DNA from: Brachybacterium equifaecis
GTDB taxonomy: Bacteria; Actinomycetota; Actinomycetes; Actinomycetales; Dermabacteraceae
Reading direction: 5' to 3'
Length of the DNA: 64,000 bases
Assembly: GCF_023509525.1 (NCBI RefSeq)
Contig: NZ_JAKNCJ010000001.1
Span: 248,001 to 312,000 of the forward strand
Shown here: positions 46,785-56,709 of the stretch, one piece after another
How positions within the stretch are numbered: the stretch's first letter is position 1
How the letters are laid out: each line of letters begins with the position of its first letter
Position numbers and translations under genes: made by a program
Notes under the pieces: generated by a model
Seen by the model: only the letters and a program-made list of their open reading frames with translations
Database searches by the model: none
What the model was told of the DNA's origin: nothing

Positions 46785-47540
46785 TCACGTCCCGGCGCGA
46801 CGGATCGCGCCGACGAAGCGGCCGGTGCGGGCAGAGCGCCGGTAGGAGAACCAGCGCTCGTCCTCCAGCGTGCACGGGGCTCCCGCGTCGATCCGCTCCG
46901 GGGCGAGGCCCGCGCGCACCAGCGCCGCGGCCGCCCCGGCGGGCAGGTCGAGAGCGGGAGTCCCGGATCGCGTGGTCGAGCGCGCAGCCGGGAGAGCCGC
47001 GACGGCCTCCTCCTGCATGGCCTCCGGCACCTCGTAGCAGCGGCCGCAGACGGCAGGGCCGATCGCGGCCTCGGTGCGCGCGGGATCGGCGCCGAGCGCA
47101 GCCATCGCCGCCGCCGTCGCCTCCAGGACGCCCCCGAGGAGCCCGCGGCGACCCGCGTGGGCCGCTCCGATCACTCCGGCGACCGGATCGCTCAGCAGCA
47201 CGGGCACGCAGTCGGCGACCATGATTGCGAGGGCGATGTCCGTGCGGTCGGTGACCAGGGCGTCGGCCGTCGCGATCGACGACTCCTCGCCGCGCGCGCC
47301 GCCGGAGCGCAGCACGAGGACGTCCGCCGAGTGCACCTGCTCCACGAACACCAGCGGCAGGCCGATCTCGCGCGCGAGCAGCGCGCGATTGGCCTCGACC
47401 GCCTCCGGGTCGTCCCCGACGTGGCGGGCGAGGTTCAGGGAGTCGAAGGGAGCGGCGGAGACCCCGCCCGCGCGCCCCGTGAACAGGGCACGGGCCCCGC
47501 GCAGCCGCGGGGCCCGTGCCGAGATCGGTGACTGCGTCAC
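46785..47540 (-). CDS. pgeF: Multi-copper/purine nucleoside phosphorylase-like protein PgeF (YfiH/YlmD)
   Basis: Cytoplasmic zinc enzyme of the YfiH family, known in different studies as a peptidoglycan-editing factor or a purine nucleoside-active enzyme. The 251 residues contain the metal ligands in order: FVEQVHSADV (His), MVADCVPVLL (Cys) and GAAHAGRRG (His). The start is GTG 47538-47540, chosen because it is close to the ftsZ stop (10-base gap) and the family begins at about this point. A minimal ORF bridges the two genes (see findings). Confidence 0.92.
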   Translation of the reverse strand: MTQSPISARAPRLRGARALFTGRAGGVSAAPFDSLNLARHVGDDPEAVEANRALLAREIGLPLVFVEQVHSADVLVLRSGGARGEESSIATADALVTDRTDIALAIMVADCVPVLLSDPVAGVIGAAHAGRRGLLGGVLEATAAAMAALGADPARTEAAIGPAVCGRCYEVPEAMQEEAVAALPAARSTTRSGTPALDLPAGAAAALVRAGLAPERIDAGAPCTLEDERWFSYRRSARTGRFVGAIRRAGT

Positions 47541-47550
47541 AGCTGCGCCA

Positions 47551-48900
47551 TCACTTCAGGAACGAGGGCAGATCCAGATCGTCGTCATCGGCGGGCGGCT
47601 CCTCGATGCGCGGCGGGCGCACCGGCTCGGCCTCCTGGCGGGGCACCGCCACGGGGCGGTACTGCGCGGCCGACTCGCCCGAGTCCTCGACGTCGGCGGG
47701 ATCCATGACCTCCGTCCCCGGCTCCGCGCCCTGACCGGTCGAGGGCTCGAAGGTCTGCTGGGGAACGCCCCAGCCGCCCGCAGCGGGGGTCCGGTCGGAG
47801 ACGGCCGAGGGGCGCGCCGCGGCCTCCGGACGGGCGGGACGGAACGCGCGCGAAGCGGACTCGGTGCGGCCGCCTACCTCCGAGCGGGGGGCGCTCTCGA
47901 CGCGCGCCGCAGGACGCGCGGCGACCTTCGGCGCCTCCTGGCGCGGCGTGGGGCCGCCGCCCTCGAAGCCCGCGGCGATGACGGTCACGCGCACCTCGTC
48001 GCCGAGCGCGTCGTCGATGATGGCGCCGAAGATGAGGTTCGCATCGGGGTGCGCGGCCTCCTGGACCAGTCGGGCCGCCTCGGAGACCTCGTACAGGCCC
48101 AGGTCGCTGCCGCCCTGGATCGAGAGCAGCACGCCGAAGGCGCCGTCGATCGAGGCCTCGAGCAGCGGGCTGGAGACGGCGAGCTCCGCCGCCTGCAGCG
48201 CGCGGTCGTCCCCGCGGGAGGAGCCGATGCCCATGAGCGCGGAGCCCGCGCCCTGCATCACGGACTTCACGTCGGCGAAGTCGAGGTTGATCAGGCCCGG
48301 GGTGGTGATGAGGTCAGTGATGCCCTGGACGCCCGAGAGCAGCACCTGGTCGGCGCTCTTGAAGGCGTCGAGCATGGAGACCTGCTTGTCGGCGATCGAG
48401 AGCAGGCGATCGTTGGGGATCACGATGAGGGTGTCGACCTCGGACTGCAGCGCCTCGATGCCGGAGTCGGCCTGGCCGGAGCGGCGGCGTCCCTCGAAGG
48501 TGAACGGGCGGGTGACCACACCGATGGTCAGCGCGCCGAGGCTGCGGGCGATCTTCGCGACGACGGGAGCGCCGCCGGTGCCGGTGCCGCCGCCCTCGCC
48601 CGCGGTCACGAAGACCATGTCGGCGCCCCGCAGGACCTCCTCGATCTCCTCGGCGTGATCCTCGGCGGCCTTCCGGCCCACCTCGGGATCGGCGCCGGCG
48701 CCGAGGCCGCGGGTGAGCTCCTTGCCGACGTCGAGCTTGACGTCGGCGTCCGACATCAGGAGCGCCTGGGCATCGGTGTTGATCGCGATGAACTCGACGC
48801 CCTTGAGCCCGGATTCGATCATGCGGTTCACGGCGTTCACGCCGCCGCCGCCGACGCCGACGACCTTGATCACTGCGAGGTAGTTCTGGGATCCGGCCAC
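47551..48900 (-). CDS. ftsZ: Cell division GTPase FtsZ
   Basis: Tubulin-like GTPase that forms the Z-ring. The protein (449 residues) has [22 protein letters not shown], the GGGTGTG signature at 103-109 and the usual core, then a 110-residue linker and the conserved tail [12 protein letters not shown] that binds SepF and other partners. The GTG at 48898-48900 (AAGGA seven bases upstream) is chosen because actinobacterial FtsZ proteins usually start just before NYLAVIK. An in-frame ATG at 48994-48996 would add 32 residues, but that region contains a stable hairpin typical of a leader, and no homologue extension is known to me. Confidence 0.94.
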   Translation of the reverse strand: MAGSQNYLAVIKVVGVGGGGVNAVNRMIESGLKGVEFIAINTDAQALLMSDADVKLDVGKELTRGLGAGADPEVGRKAAEDHAEEIEEVLRGADMVFVTAGEGGGTGTGGAPVVAKIARSLGALTIGVVTRPFTFEGRRRSGQADSGIEALQSEVDTLIVIPNDRLLSIADKQVSMLDAFKSADQVLLSGVQGITDLITTPGLINLDFADVKSVMQGAGSALMGIGSSRGDDRALQAAELAVSSPLLEASIDGAFGVLLSIQGGSDLGLYEVSEAARLVQEAAHPDANLIFGAIIDDALGDEVRVTVIAAGFEGGGPTPRQEAPKVAARPAARVESAPRSEVGGRTESASRAFRPARPEAAARPSAVSDRTPAAGGWGVPQQTFEPSTGQGAEPGTEVMDPADVEDSGESAAQYRPVAVPRQEAEPVRPPRIEEPPADDDDLDLPSFLK

Positions 48901-48960
48901 GTTGAGGTCCTTGCTCTTGTTGTCTTCGTCCTGGTGAGAGAGGGGATGCGCCCGCAGGCC

Positions 48961-48989
48961 CCAACCCTCGACCTCAAGTCGAAGGTTGG
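48961..48989 (-). promoter_or_regulatory. Leader hairpin upstream of ftsZ
   Basis: CCAACC plus TCGAC (48961-48972) pairs with GTCGA plus GGTTGG (48978-48989), a 12-bp stem with one mismatch and a 5-base loop. It lies 61 bases upstream of the GTG start, in the ftsZ leader. If the ATG at 48996 were used it would be in coding sequence. Confidence 0.6.
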
Positions 48990-49016
48990 ACTTCATGGTC
49001 CTCGTCCCTTCCTTCG

Positions 49017-49045
49017 ACGCTAGGGAAGCGGGACCGCGGGTGCAA
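49017..49045 (-). promoter_or_regulatory. Sigma-A-type promoter for ftsZ
   Basis: TTGCAC (49040-49045) and TAGCGT (49017-49022), both read on the minus strand, are separated by exactly 17 bp. Transcription would start near 49010. This lies in the 250-bp gap between the ftsQ stop and the GTG start of ftsZ and would give ftsZ its own promoter within the dcw cluster. Confidence 0.6.
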
Positions 49046-49150
49046 CGACCTCGAGGGCGTGTCGCGCGCGTGTCGCGGGCGCGCCGGGGCGCGTCCTCGC
49101 CCGGCGGCGCGCAGCCGAGCTCGGCGGGCTCCCCCGGGCCCGTGCAGCCC

Positions 49151-50086
49151 TCAGCGGGTGACCGGAGCGATCGGGGAGGTGACGTCGATGGTGGTGCCGG
49201 GCTGGCCCAGCAGCGCCCGCGCGACGTTCGCCTTCAGCTCGCTGTCGCTCGCGTCCCCCCACACCACGGTCCGTGTGCCCTGATCGGTCTGGACGGTGAG
49301 CGTGACGTCGGTGCGGGAGCTCGCGGCGATCTGGCCGACCGAGGAGCGGAAGTCCTCGGGCAGCGCCGCGAGGACCTCGAGCATGGAGCTCGTCGCGGCG
49401 GCGGGATCGGCGGCGCCGTCGGCGATGGTGAGCGCCGTCAGGTGCCGCGGGGAGCCGTCCGGCGCCTGCGTGGCGCTCGAGGGCAGGACGGTCCCGGTGG
49501 CGTCCAGGATGCTGACCGCGCCCGAGGCGTCGGTGAGCTGCGCGAGCGGGGTGCGCTCGGTGACCGCGATCCGGGCTCCGTCCGGCCACTGCCGGGTGAC
49601 CTCGGCCGAGGCGACCCCGGGGACGCCCTCGACCTCGCGGGCGATGCGCCCGGCGGGCAGCAGCAGCACGCTGGAGCCGGTCTCGCCGGCGGCGGCCTCG
49701 CGCACCTCGTCGGCGGAGACGTAGGTGGTGCCCACCACGTCGACGCGCTGCACCTGGAGCTGCGGCAGGCTCACCGCAGTGATGAGCAGCGCGACCAGGA
49801 GCAGGACGGTGCCGGCCCCCCAGGCGATGATTCGGCGGCGGTGGCGCCTCCAGGGCCGGGGGCGCAGCAGCGCGCGGAAGCGATCCGCCGCGTGGACGAC
49901 GCGGCCGCCCTCTTCTTCGGTCCGGCCCTCCCGCTCCGCCGGGGCCGACGCTGCACGCGCCGAGGCCGCCGTGGACGCGCGCCGGACAGGCGCTCCTGCC
50001 GCGGGGGTGCGCGGCCGCGCCGCCGGCCGTGCGGGCGGGACGGGGGCCGAGGCGGCGGGCTTCGGCGGGGCGGGTCGGCGCGCCAT
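49151..50086 (-). CDS. ftsQ: Cell division protein FtsQ
   Basis: Bitopic divisome protein, 311 residues. A long Pro/Ala/Arg-rich cytoplasmic part (about 90 residues, with RPWRRHRRR) precedes one span ([23 protein letters not shown]), then a POTRA domain ([23 protein letters not shown]) and the FtsQ beta domain ([28 protein letters not shown]). Its ATG shares one base with the murC stop. Extracytoplasmic beta domains of this type recruit FtsL-FtsB and FtsI. Confidence 0.93.
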   Translation of the reverse strand: MARRPAPPKPAASAPVPPARPAARPRTPAAGAPVRRASTAASARAASAPAEREGRTEEEGGRVVHAADRFRALLRPRPWRRHRRRIIAWGAGTVLLLVALLITAVSLPQLQVQRVDVVGTTYVSADEVREAAAGETGSSVLLLPAGRIAREVEGVPGVASAEVTRQWPDGARIAVTERTPLAQLTDASGAVSILDATGTVLPSSATQAPDGSPRHLTALTIADGAADPAAATSSMLEVLAALPEDFRSSVGQIAASSRTDVTLTVQTDQGTRTVVWGDASDSELKANVARALLGQPGTTIDVTSPIAPVTR

Positions 50087-51597
50087 CAGCCGCGGGCCGC
50101 GTCCTGGAGCGCAGCGAGCACCGAGGGGGTCGTCTCCACGATGTCCCCTGCACCCAGCATCAGCACCACGTCTCCGGGGCGCGCAGCGTCCGCGACGGCC
50201 GAGGCGCCGCTCTCGCCCTCGGCGAGCGCGCGCACTCCCTCGGGGGCGAGGGCGGTGATGGTCCGCGCGGTGACGTCGGGGTCGTGGTCCTCGCGCGCGG
50301 CGTAGACGGGCATCACCCAGGCGGCGTCGGCTCCGGCGAGCGCGCCGGCGAACTCCGCGGCGAAGGCGCGGGTGCGGGAGAACAGATGGGGCTGGAACAC
50401 CACGAGCACGCGCCCGCCCGTGCTGCGGACGATGCCGCGCGCCGCCGCGACAGCCGCCTCGACCTCGCGGGGATGGTGGGCGTAGTCGTCGTAGACGGCG
50501 ATCCCGTTCTCGCTGCCGGCCAGGTCGAAGCGTCGCGAGGCGCCGGTGAAGGGTTCGAGTCCCGCCGCGAGCGCGGGCAGGGCCGCCTCGGGTGCGGCGG
50601 CGCGGGCCGCCGCGAGAGCCCCCAGCGCGTTCAGGACGTTGTGGTGGCCGACCACGGAGAGCGAGGTCCGCAGCTCCCCGTGCGGGGTGGCGAGCACGAG
50701 CGAGGTGCCGGTGGTGCCCGCGTCCTCCTCGAGCACGCGCCAGTCGGCATCCGGGCCTGTGCCGTAGCGCTGGACTGCGACGCCGCTGCGCTCGGCCATC
50801 TCCCCCAGCGCCCGGGCGCCCTTGTCATCGCTGCAGACGATGAGCGTGCCGCCCGCGGGGATCCGGGCGGTGAGCGCCTCGAAGGCGGCGGTCACGTTCT
50901 CGGCGGTGCCGTGGAAGTCGAGGTGGTCGGCCTCGAGGTTCGTCACCACCAGGACCTCCGGAGCGAAGGCGAGGAAGGACCCGTCGGACTCGTCGGCCTC
51001 CACGACTCCGTATCCGTCCCCTTCCGGTCCGGCCTCGGGTCGGCCCTCGGCGCCGAATCCCGCGTTGCGGCCGAGGTCGGGGACGGCGGCGCCGAGCGCC
51101 CAGGCGGGGTCCTCGCCCGCGCCGCGCAGCGCGAGGGTCGCCATGGCCGTGGTGGAGGTCTTCCCGTGGGTGCCCGCGATGGCGATGACCTGGCGCGCGC
51201 CCAGCAGCCCGGAGAGGGCGGCGGCGCGGTGGATCACGGGGATGCCGCGCTCGCGGGCGGCGACGACCTCGGGATTGTCGGCGCGCACCGCGGTGGAGAC
51301 GACCACGAGATCGGTGCCGGGAGCGAGGAGGTCGGCGCTGAAGCCGATGCCGATGCGAGCGCCCTGGGCGCGCAGCGGGCCGATGAACTGGCCGTCCTGC
51401 GAGTCCGATCCCGTCACGCTCATCCCCGCCTCGAGCGCGAGCTGCGCCACCGCGGACATCCCGGCGCCGCCGATGCGCACCACGTGGAGGGAGCGGACGA
51501 GCCCCTCGGGCCAATCCCGGGAGCTGATCACGGGGCCCGGGTCGAGGATCGTGCGGACCTCGGGCGTGGAAGCGGCGGGGGCGGCGGGCGTGCTCAT
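50086..51597 (-). CDS. murC: UDP-N-acetylmuramate--L-alanine ligase
   Basis: Adds L-alanine to UDP-MurNAc, first of the Mur ligase steps. 503 residues from the ATG at 51597 (an earlier GTG adds three residues). Landmarks: N-terminal UDP-binding motif HVVRIGGAGMSAVAQLA, the ATP loop IAGTHGKTSTTA, VEADESDGSF, TNLEADHLDFHG and, in the C-terminal domain, DDYAHHPREVEAAV. The HHP of the last motif is usual for MurC. It follows murG by 36 bases. Confidence 0.96.
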   Translation of the reverse strand: MSTPAAPAASTPEVRTILDPGPVISSRDWPEGLVRSLHVVRIGGAGMSAVAQLALEAGMSVTGSDSQDGQFIGPLRAQGARIGIGFSADLLAPGTDLVVVSTAVRADNPEVVAARERGIPVIHRAAALSGLLGARQVIAIAGTHGKTSTTAMATLALRGAGEDPAWALGAAVPDLGRNAGFGAEGRPEAGPEGDGYGVVEADESDGSFLAFAPEVLVVTNLEADHLDFHGTAENVTAAFEALTARIPAGGTLIVCSDDKGARALGEMAERSGVAVQRYGTGPDADWRVLEEDAGTTGTSLVLATPHGELRTSLSVVGHHNVLNALGALAAARAAAPEAALPALAAGLEPFTGASRRFDLAGSENGIAVYDDYAHHPREVEAAVAAARGIVRSTGGRVLVVFQPHLFSRTRAFAAEFAGALAGADAAWVMPVYAAREDHDPDVTARTITALAPEGVRALAEGESGASAVADAARPGDVVLMLGAGDIVETTPSVLAALQDAARG

Positions 51598-51633
51598 GCA
51601 GGACACGGTAGTCGGCGGCAGGGCCGCTCCCGT

Positions 51634-52749
51634 TCAGCTCCGCTGCGCGGCGTCGATCACGATCTGCGCGAGCTGCGCCGCGGCATCGGGCACGCCGAAG
51701 GCGCGGGAGGCCGTGCTCATCGCGCCGAGGTGCTCCGCGTCCAGCAGGAGGGGCAGCACCGTGCCGGTCATCACGGCGGGCGTGAGCGCGGCATCGTCCA
51801 CCATCAGCGCTCCCCCGGCGGCCACGACCTCCTCGCCGTTCAGCGCCTGCTCCCCGTTCCCGATGGGCAGGGGCACGAACACGGCGGGCAGCCCGATCGC
51901 GGTGAGCTCGCTGACGGTTCCGGCCCCGGACCGGGTGAGCGCGAGGTCGGCGGCCGCGTAGACGTCCTCCATGGCGCCGGCGTACTCGAGCAGGCGGTAG
52001 CCGTCCTGGTCGGCGAGGGCGGCGCCGACGGCCGTCTTCCCCTTGCCGGTGATGTGCACGATCTGCGCCCCGGCGGCGAGCATCGCGGGGGCGGCCTCCA
52101 CCAGCACCTCGTTGAGGTGCTGCGCTCCGAGCGAGCCCCCGGTCGCCAGCAGCACGGGCCGGGCGGGATCGAGTCCGAGCGACGCCACGGCCGCGTCGCG
52201 GCGCTCTGCGCGATCGAGACGGGCGATGCCCTCGCGCATGGGCATGCCGATGCGGCGCGCCCCGGGCAGGGGCGTCCCCTCGAACGCCGTGAGCACGGCG
52301 TGCGCACCGCGCGCGCCGAGGCGGTTCGCCATCCCGGGCCGCCGGTTCGCCTCGTGCAGCACCCGGGGGATCCGCAGCGAGGCGGCGGCGAGGTAGGCGG
52401 GCGGGCAGACGTATCCGCCGAACCCGCACACCGCCTGGATCTCCCGCTCCTTCAGGAGCCGGCGCACCTGGGCGATGGTGGAGGCGAAGCGGCCCGGGAA
52501 GCGCACCGCGGCGGCGTTCGGGGAGCGCGGGAAGGGGACCTTCGCGATGGTCACGAGCTCGAAGCCCGCGGCGGGCACGAGATCCGCCTCCAGACCGTCG
52601 GCCGTGCCCAGCACCGTGATCTCGGCGCGCGGGTCGAGGGCGCGGATCTGCGCGGCGGTCGCGAGCAGCGGGGAGACGTGCCCGGCGGTGCCTCCTCCGG
52701 CGAGGAGGATGCGCGGGGCGATGCGGGAGCGGGCGGCGGCGGTCGTCAT
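51634..52749 (-). CDS. murG: UDP-GlcNAc:undecaprenyl-PP-MurNAc-pentapeptide transferase (lipid II synthase)
   Basis: Peripheral membrane glycosyltransferase that converts lipid I to lipid II. 371 residues. The N-terminal domain has GGGTAGHVSPLLATA (first glycine-rich loop) and GFGGYVCPPAYLAA; the C-terminal domain has LLATGGSLGAQHLNE and the donor-binding stretch ALTRSGAGTVSELTAIGLPAVFVPLP. The TGA of ftsW shares one base with its ATG. Confidence 0.96.
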   Translation of the reverse strand: MTTAAARSRIAPRILLAGGGTAGHVSPLLATAAQIRALDPRAEITVLGTADGLEADLVPAAGFELVTIAKVPFPRSPNAAAVRFPGRFASTIAQVRRLLKEREIQAVCGFGGYVCPPAYLAAASLRIPRVLHEANRRPGMANRLGARGAHAVLTAFEGTPLPGARRIGMPMREGIARLDRAERRDAAVASLGLDPARPVLLATGGSLGAQHLNEVLVEAAPAMLAAGAQIVHITGKGKTAVGAALADQDGYRLLEYAGAMEDVYAAADLALTRSGAGTVSELTAIGLPAVFVPLPIGNGEQALNGEEVVAAGGALMVDDAALTPAVMTGTVLPLLLDAEHLGAMSTASRAFGVPDAAAQLAQIVIDAAQRS

Positions 52750-54101
52750 CAGCGGGTGCGTCCTCGGGTGGCGGTGCGGGAGCGGCGGGCGGAGCGGGAG
52801 CGGCGGCTAGGGCGGTCAGCGGGGCGCGTGCGCTCGTCCCTGCTGGCGGGGACCACGGCCGAGGATCGGCGCACCGCGCCGATGCGGGCGGAGATCGCGT
52901 CCTTCGCACCCGGCTCGTGCCGCGCGAAGGAGAGCAGCATGCCCAGCGCCAGCATCGAGGCGACGAGGGAGGAGCCGCCGGCGGAGATGAACGGCAGGGG
53001 CACGCCGAGCACGGGCAGGAGCCCGGTCACCACGCTCATGTTCACGAAGGCCTGGCCGAGGAGCCACGCGCCGACGCCGCCGATGGTGATCTGGATGAAG
53101 GGGCTCTGGGCGCGCGCGATCATGCGCAGCAGGATGAAGGCGAGCGTCGCGAACAGAGCGACCACGATGAGGGTGCCCAGCAGTCCGAGCTCCTCGCCGA
53201 TGATCGCGAAGATGTAGTCGTCCTGCGCCGCGGGGAGGCGCCCCCACTTCTGCGCGGACTTGCCGAGCCCGACGCCCCACCAGCCGCCCTCCGCGAGCCC
53301 CATCAGGCCCTGATCGGACTGCAGGCACGAATCGCCCTCGCAGGTCCCGGTGAGCCAGTTGTGGATTCGGGCCATGCGGTTCGCGCTCGTCAGCACCATT
53401 CCCGCGACGCCCACCAGGCCGAGGGCGCCCGCGAGGGCGAACCAGCGCCGGGGCACCCCGGCGATCCACAGCGATCCGGCCACCAGCATCGCCATCACCA
53501 TCGCGGTGCCGAGATCGTGGCCCAGCAGCACCAGTCCGAGCGAGACCCCCACCAGCGCCAGCGGCAGGATCAGCGCACGGGGGCGGTGGAGGTTCGGGCG
53601 GAGCCGGGTCAGGAGCGCGCCGAGCGCCACGGCGAGCGCGAGCTTCAGCAGCTCGGAGGGCTGCAGCGTCATCCCGGAGATCTTGATCCAGTTGCGGTTG
53701 CCGCCGCTGTCGTAGCCGAGAGGCGTGTGCACGAGCACCTGGAGCGCAAGGCCGAGCGCGATGAGCACGGGCGCCGCGCGCTCGTAGAACCGCGGCGGCA
53801 GGCTCGCGGCGGCCAGGAGGCCCACCAGCCCGAGCAGTGCGAAGGTGCCCTGGCTCAGGAACCCGCTGAAGGCGGACTGGCCGCGGGCGAGCTCGGTGAC
53901 CGAGCTGCTGGAGAGCACCATCACCAGGCCGAAGCCGATGAGCAGGGTGCCGACCGCGATCAGCGCGTAGAAGTCCAGCACGGGCGAGCGCATCCAGGTG
54001 CCGAGCCCGTCCCCCACCCGCGAGCGGAGGTCGCCCAGCGGGCGCTCCTCGTCGGGTCGCACGACGGCGGGGGCGCGGCGCGGAGTGTCCTGCAGCGTCA
54101 T
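52749..54101 (-). CDS. ftsW: Septal peptidoglycan polymerase FtsW (SEDS family)
   Basis: Polytopic glycosyltransferase, 450 residues with about ten spans. After a cytoplasmic N-terminus of 45 residues it shows the SEDS landmarks: SGGNRNWIKISGMTLQPSELLKLAL (the family signature with the Pro-Ser-Glu loop), VLLGHDLGTAMV with the catalytic-region Asp, the long exported loop, and PLPFISAGGSSLVASM near the end. The tail is basic (RRSRSARRSRTATRGR). The ATG at 54099-54101 overlaps the murD stop by four bases. Pairs with FtsI. Confidence 0.95.
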   Translation of the reverse strand: MTLQDTPRRAPAVVRPDEERPLGDLRSRVGDGLGTWMRSPVLDFYALIAVGTLLIGFGLVMVLSSSSVTELARGQSAFSGFLSQGTFALLGLVGLLAAASLPPRFYERAAPVLIALGLALQVLVHTPLGYDSGGNRNWIKISGMTLQPSELLKLALAVALGALLTRLRPNLHRPRALILPLALVGVSLGLVLLGHDLGTAMVMAMLVAGSLWIAGVPRRWFALAGALGLVGVAGMVLTSANRMARIHNWLTGTCEGDSCLQSDQGLMGLAEGGWWGVGLGKSAQKWGRLPAAQDDYIFAIIGEELGLLGTLIVVALFATLAFILLRMIARAQSPFIQITIGGVGAWLLGQAFVNMSVVTGLLPVLGVPLPFISAGGSSLVASMLALGMLLSFARHEPGAKDAISARIGAVRRSSAVVPASRDERTRPADRPSRRSRSARRSRTATRGRTR

Positions 54102-55612
54102 CCCTGCTCCTCTTGCGCGGCGGAGGCGAGCGCGCGAGCGGAGGATGCGAACAGCTCGCCGCGCTGGCCGTAGTCGGTGAACTGGTCCATGGAGGCCGCG
54201 GCGGGAGCGAGGAGCACGGCGTCCCCGGGGTGCGCGAGCGAGGCGGCCGCGCGGACCGCCGCGTCCATGAGCCGGGCACGGGAGAGGTCGTCGGACGCGT
54301 CCTCCGGGGCGATGCGGTGCACCGGGACATCCGGCGCTCCGCGGCGCAGCGCCTCCTGGAAGGGGGCGTCGTCGGCGCCGATGAGGACCACGGCGCGGAG
54401 CCGGCCAGCGGCGGCGACGACGAGGGGGTCGAGGTCGGCCCCCTTGGTGAGGCCCCCGGCGATCCAGACGGCGCTGCTCACTCCGGCCAGGGCCGCGCGC
54501 GCGGCGTCGGGATTGGTGGCCTTGGAGTCGTCGATGAAGGCGATGCCCCCGTGCTCGGCCACGAGCTCGGAGCGATGGCTGCCCGCACGGTATCCGCGCA
54601 GCCCCTCGCGCACGGCGGCGGCGCTCACGCCGTGGGCGCGGGCGAGCGCTGCGGCGGCGAGGGCGTTGAAGACCATGTGGGGCGGGGCGCCGTGAGCCCC
54701 GAGGTGGGCGAGGTCCGAGAGCTCGCCGAGCTCGGCGGCCTGGCGGCGCCGGTCCTCGACGAACGCGCGGTCCACGAGCATCCCGTCGACCACGCCGAGC
54801 TCGGAGAGTCCCGGGACCCCGAGCGTGATGCCGATGGCGCGCGCGCCCTCGGCGACGTCCGCGTCCTCCACGAGATGCCTGGTGGTCTCGTCGGAGGTCG
54901 AGTAGACGCAGGCGATCTGCACGCCCTCGTAGATGCGGCCCTTCGCGCGCGCGTACTCCTCGAGCGAGCCGTGCCAGTCGAGATGGTCCTCGCTGATGTT
55001 CAGCACGGCGGCTGATTCGCACAGCAGGTGCTCGGTCCAGTGGAGCTGGAAGCTGGAGAGCTCGACGGCGAGCACGTCGAAGCCCTCGGGGTCCAGGGCC
55101 GCCTCGATGACGGGCAGCCCCACGTTCCCGCAGGCGACGGCGCGCAGTCCCTCCGCGCGCAGGATCGACTCGAGCATGGTGACGGCCGTGGTCTTGCCGT
55201 TGGTGCCGGTGATGCCGAGCCAGGCGGGGCCGTCGGCGCTCTGCATGCGGCGCGCGAGCTCGATCTCGCTCCACACGGGGATGCCCGCCGCGGCCGCCTG
55301 CACGAGGAGGGGCTGGTCCGGCCGCCACCCCGGGGACGTGACGACGAGGTCGACGGGGCGATCCTCGGGCAGCGCCGCCACGTGCTCGGGGCCGAGCCGG
55401 ACCTCGACGTCGAACACCTCGAGCACGCGCGCGCGGTCGCGGTTGCGCGGCGAATCGGCTCCGTCCAGGACCAGCACGTGCGCGCCGCGCTGCATGGTCT
55501 GGTCGGCGACCGCATAGCCGGAGACGCCGAAGCCGAGCACGAGGATCCGCACCCCGGCGACGTCCAGGCCCGGCCAGGGCCGCTCGTGGACCGGCACCGG
55601 CGCGCTCGTCAT
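54098..55612 (-). CDS. murD: UDP-N-acetylmuramoyl-L-alanine--D-glutamate ligase
   Basis: Adds D-glutamate. 504 residues from ATG 55610-55612, which overlaps the mraY stop by four bases. Landmarks: [15 protein letters not shown] (UDP domain loop), [13 protein letters not shown] (ATP loop), [25 protein letters not shown], and in the third domain [13 protein letters not shown], with [14 protein letters not shown], the MurD-specific conserved segments. Slightly longer than the E. coli enzyme (438), mainly in the C-terminal loops. Confidence 0.96.
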   Translation of the reverse strand: MTSAPVPVHERPWPGLDVAGVRILVLGFGVSGYAVADQTMQRGAHVLVLDGADSPRNRDRARVLEVFDVEVRLGPEHVAALPEDRPVDLVVTSPGWRPDQPLLVQAAAAGIPVWSEIELARRMQSADGPAWLGITGTNGKTTAVTMLESILRAEGLRAVACGNVGLPVIEAALDPEGFDVLAVELSSFQLHWTEHLLCESAAVLNISEDHLDWHGSLEEYARAKGRIYEGVQIACVYSTSDETTRHLVEDADVAEGARAIGITLGVPGLSELGVVDGMLVDRAFVEDRRRQAAELGELSDLAHLGAHGAPPHMVFNALAAAALARAHGVSAAAVREGLRGYRAGSHRSELVAEHGGIAFIDDSKATNPDAARAALAGVSSAVWIAGGLTKGADLDPLVVAAAGRLRAVVLIGADDAPFQEALRRGAPDVPVHRIAPEDASDDLSRARLMDAAVRAAASLAHPGDAVLLAPAAASMDQFTDYGQRGELFASSARALASAAQEEQG

Positions 55613-56709
55613 GAGCCGAGCCTCGGCAGGGCGTCGAGGTAGAACAGGCCCAGGCCCGCGGCGCCCAGGATCCCGGCGACGATCCAGAACCGCACCACGA
55701 TCGTCACCTCGTTCCATCCCTTGAGCTCGAAGTGGTGCTGCAGCGGGGCCATGCGGAACACGCGCTTGCGGGTGAGCTTGAAGCTCGTGACCTGGATGAT
55801 GACCGACAGGGCGATGATCACGAAGAGGCCGCCGATGATCGCGCCCAGCAGCTGCGTGCGCGAGACGATCGTCAGCCCGGCGAGCGCGCCTCCGAGGGCG
55901 AGCGAGCCGGTGTCCCCCATGAAGATCTTCGCGGGCGAGGTGTTCCACCACAGGAAGCCGACGCAGGCGCCGACGAGCGCTGCGGCGATGATCGCGGTGT
56001 CCAGCGGATCGCGCGCGGAGTAGCAGTGGGCGGCGTCGAAGTCGGCGCGGCCGCCGGTGCAGGTCTGGCGCCACTGCCAGAAGGAGATCACGAGGTAGGC
56101 GCCGCCGAAGATGAGCGTGGCGCCGCTGGCGAGACCGTCGAGGCCGTCGGTGAGGTTGACGCCGTTGGACCATGCGGCGACCAGGAAGTTCGCCCACACG
56201 GCGAACAGCACCACGCCCAGCGCGCTGCCGGCGACGGCGAGGTTCAGCCAGGGGATGTCGCGCACGAAGGAGAGGTGCGTGGAGGCGGGGGTGAGGCCCT
56301 CGGCGCTGGGGAAGCGCAGCGCGAGCACCGCGAAGATCGTCGCGACGGCGAACTGCCCGAGCAGCTTCTGGTACGGCTTCAGGCCGAGGCTGCGCTGACG
56401 GGTGATCTTGATGAAGTCGTCGAGGAAGCCCACGACCCCGAGGCCGGTCATGAGGAACAGCACCAGCAGCCCTGAGGCGCTCGGCAGCTCGCCCATCACG
56501 AGGTGGGCGAAGAAGTAGCCGATGAGGATCGCACCGATGATCGCGACGCCGCCCATCGTGGGGGTCCCGCGCTTGGTGGAGTGCGTGGTGGGGCCGTCGT
56601 CGCGCACGAACTGGCCGTAGTTCCGCTTGACGAGGAGCCTGATGTACAGCGGCGTCCCCGCCATGGCGAGGACCAGAGCGGTCGCTCCCGCGATGATGAT
56701 CGCGATCAT
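55609..56709 (-). CDS. mraY: Phospho-MurNAc-pentapeptide transferase (lipid I synthase)
   Basis: Polytopic membrane enzyme, 366 residues and about ten spans. Conserved segments: [30 protein letters not shown] with the Asp pair, [13 protein letters not shown] (the Mg-binding [10 protein letters not shown] motif) and [23 protein letters not shown] with the HHH-like loop. Its ATG overlaps the murF stop by four bases. Places phospho-MurNAc-pentapeptide on undecaprenyl phosphate. Confidence 0.97.
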   Translation of the reverse strand: MIAIIIAGATALVLAMAGTPLYIRLLVKRNYGQFVRDDGPTTHSTKRGTPTMGGVAIIGAILIGYFFAHLVMGELPSASGLLVLFLMTGLGVVGFLDDFIKITRQRSLGLKPYQKLLGQFAVATIFAVLALRFPSAEGLTPASTHLSFVRDIPWLNLAVAGSALGVVLFAVWANFLVAAWSNGVNLTDGLDGLASGATLIFGGAYLVISFWQWRQTCTGGRADFDAAHCYSARDPLDTAIIAAALVGACVGFLWWNTSPAKIFMGDTGSLALGGALAGLTIVSRTQLLGAIIGGLFVIIALSVIIQVTSFKLTRKRVFRMAPLQHHFELKGWNEVTIVVRFWIVAGILGAAGLGLFYLDALPRLGS

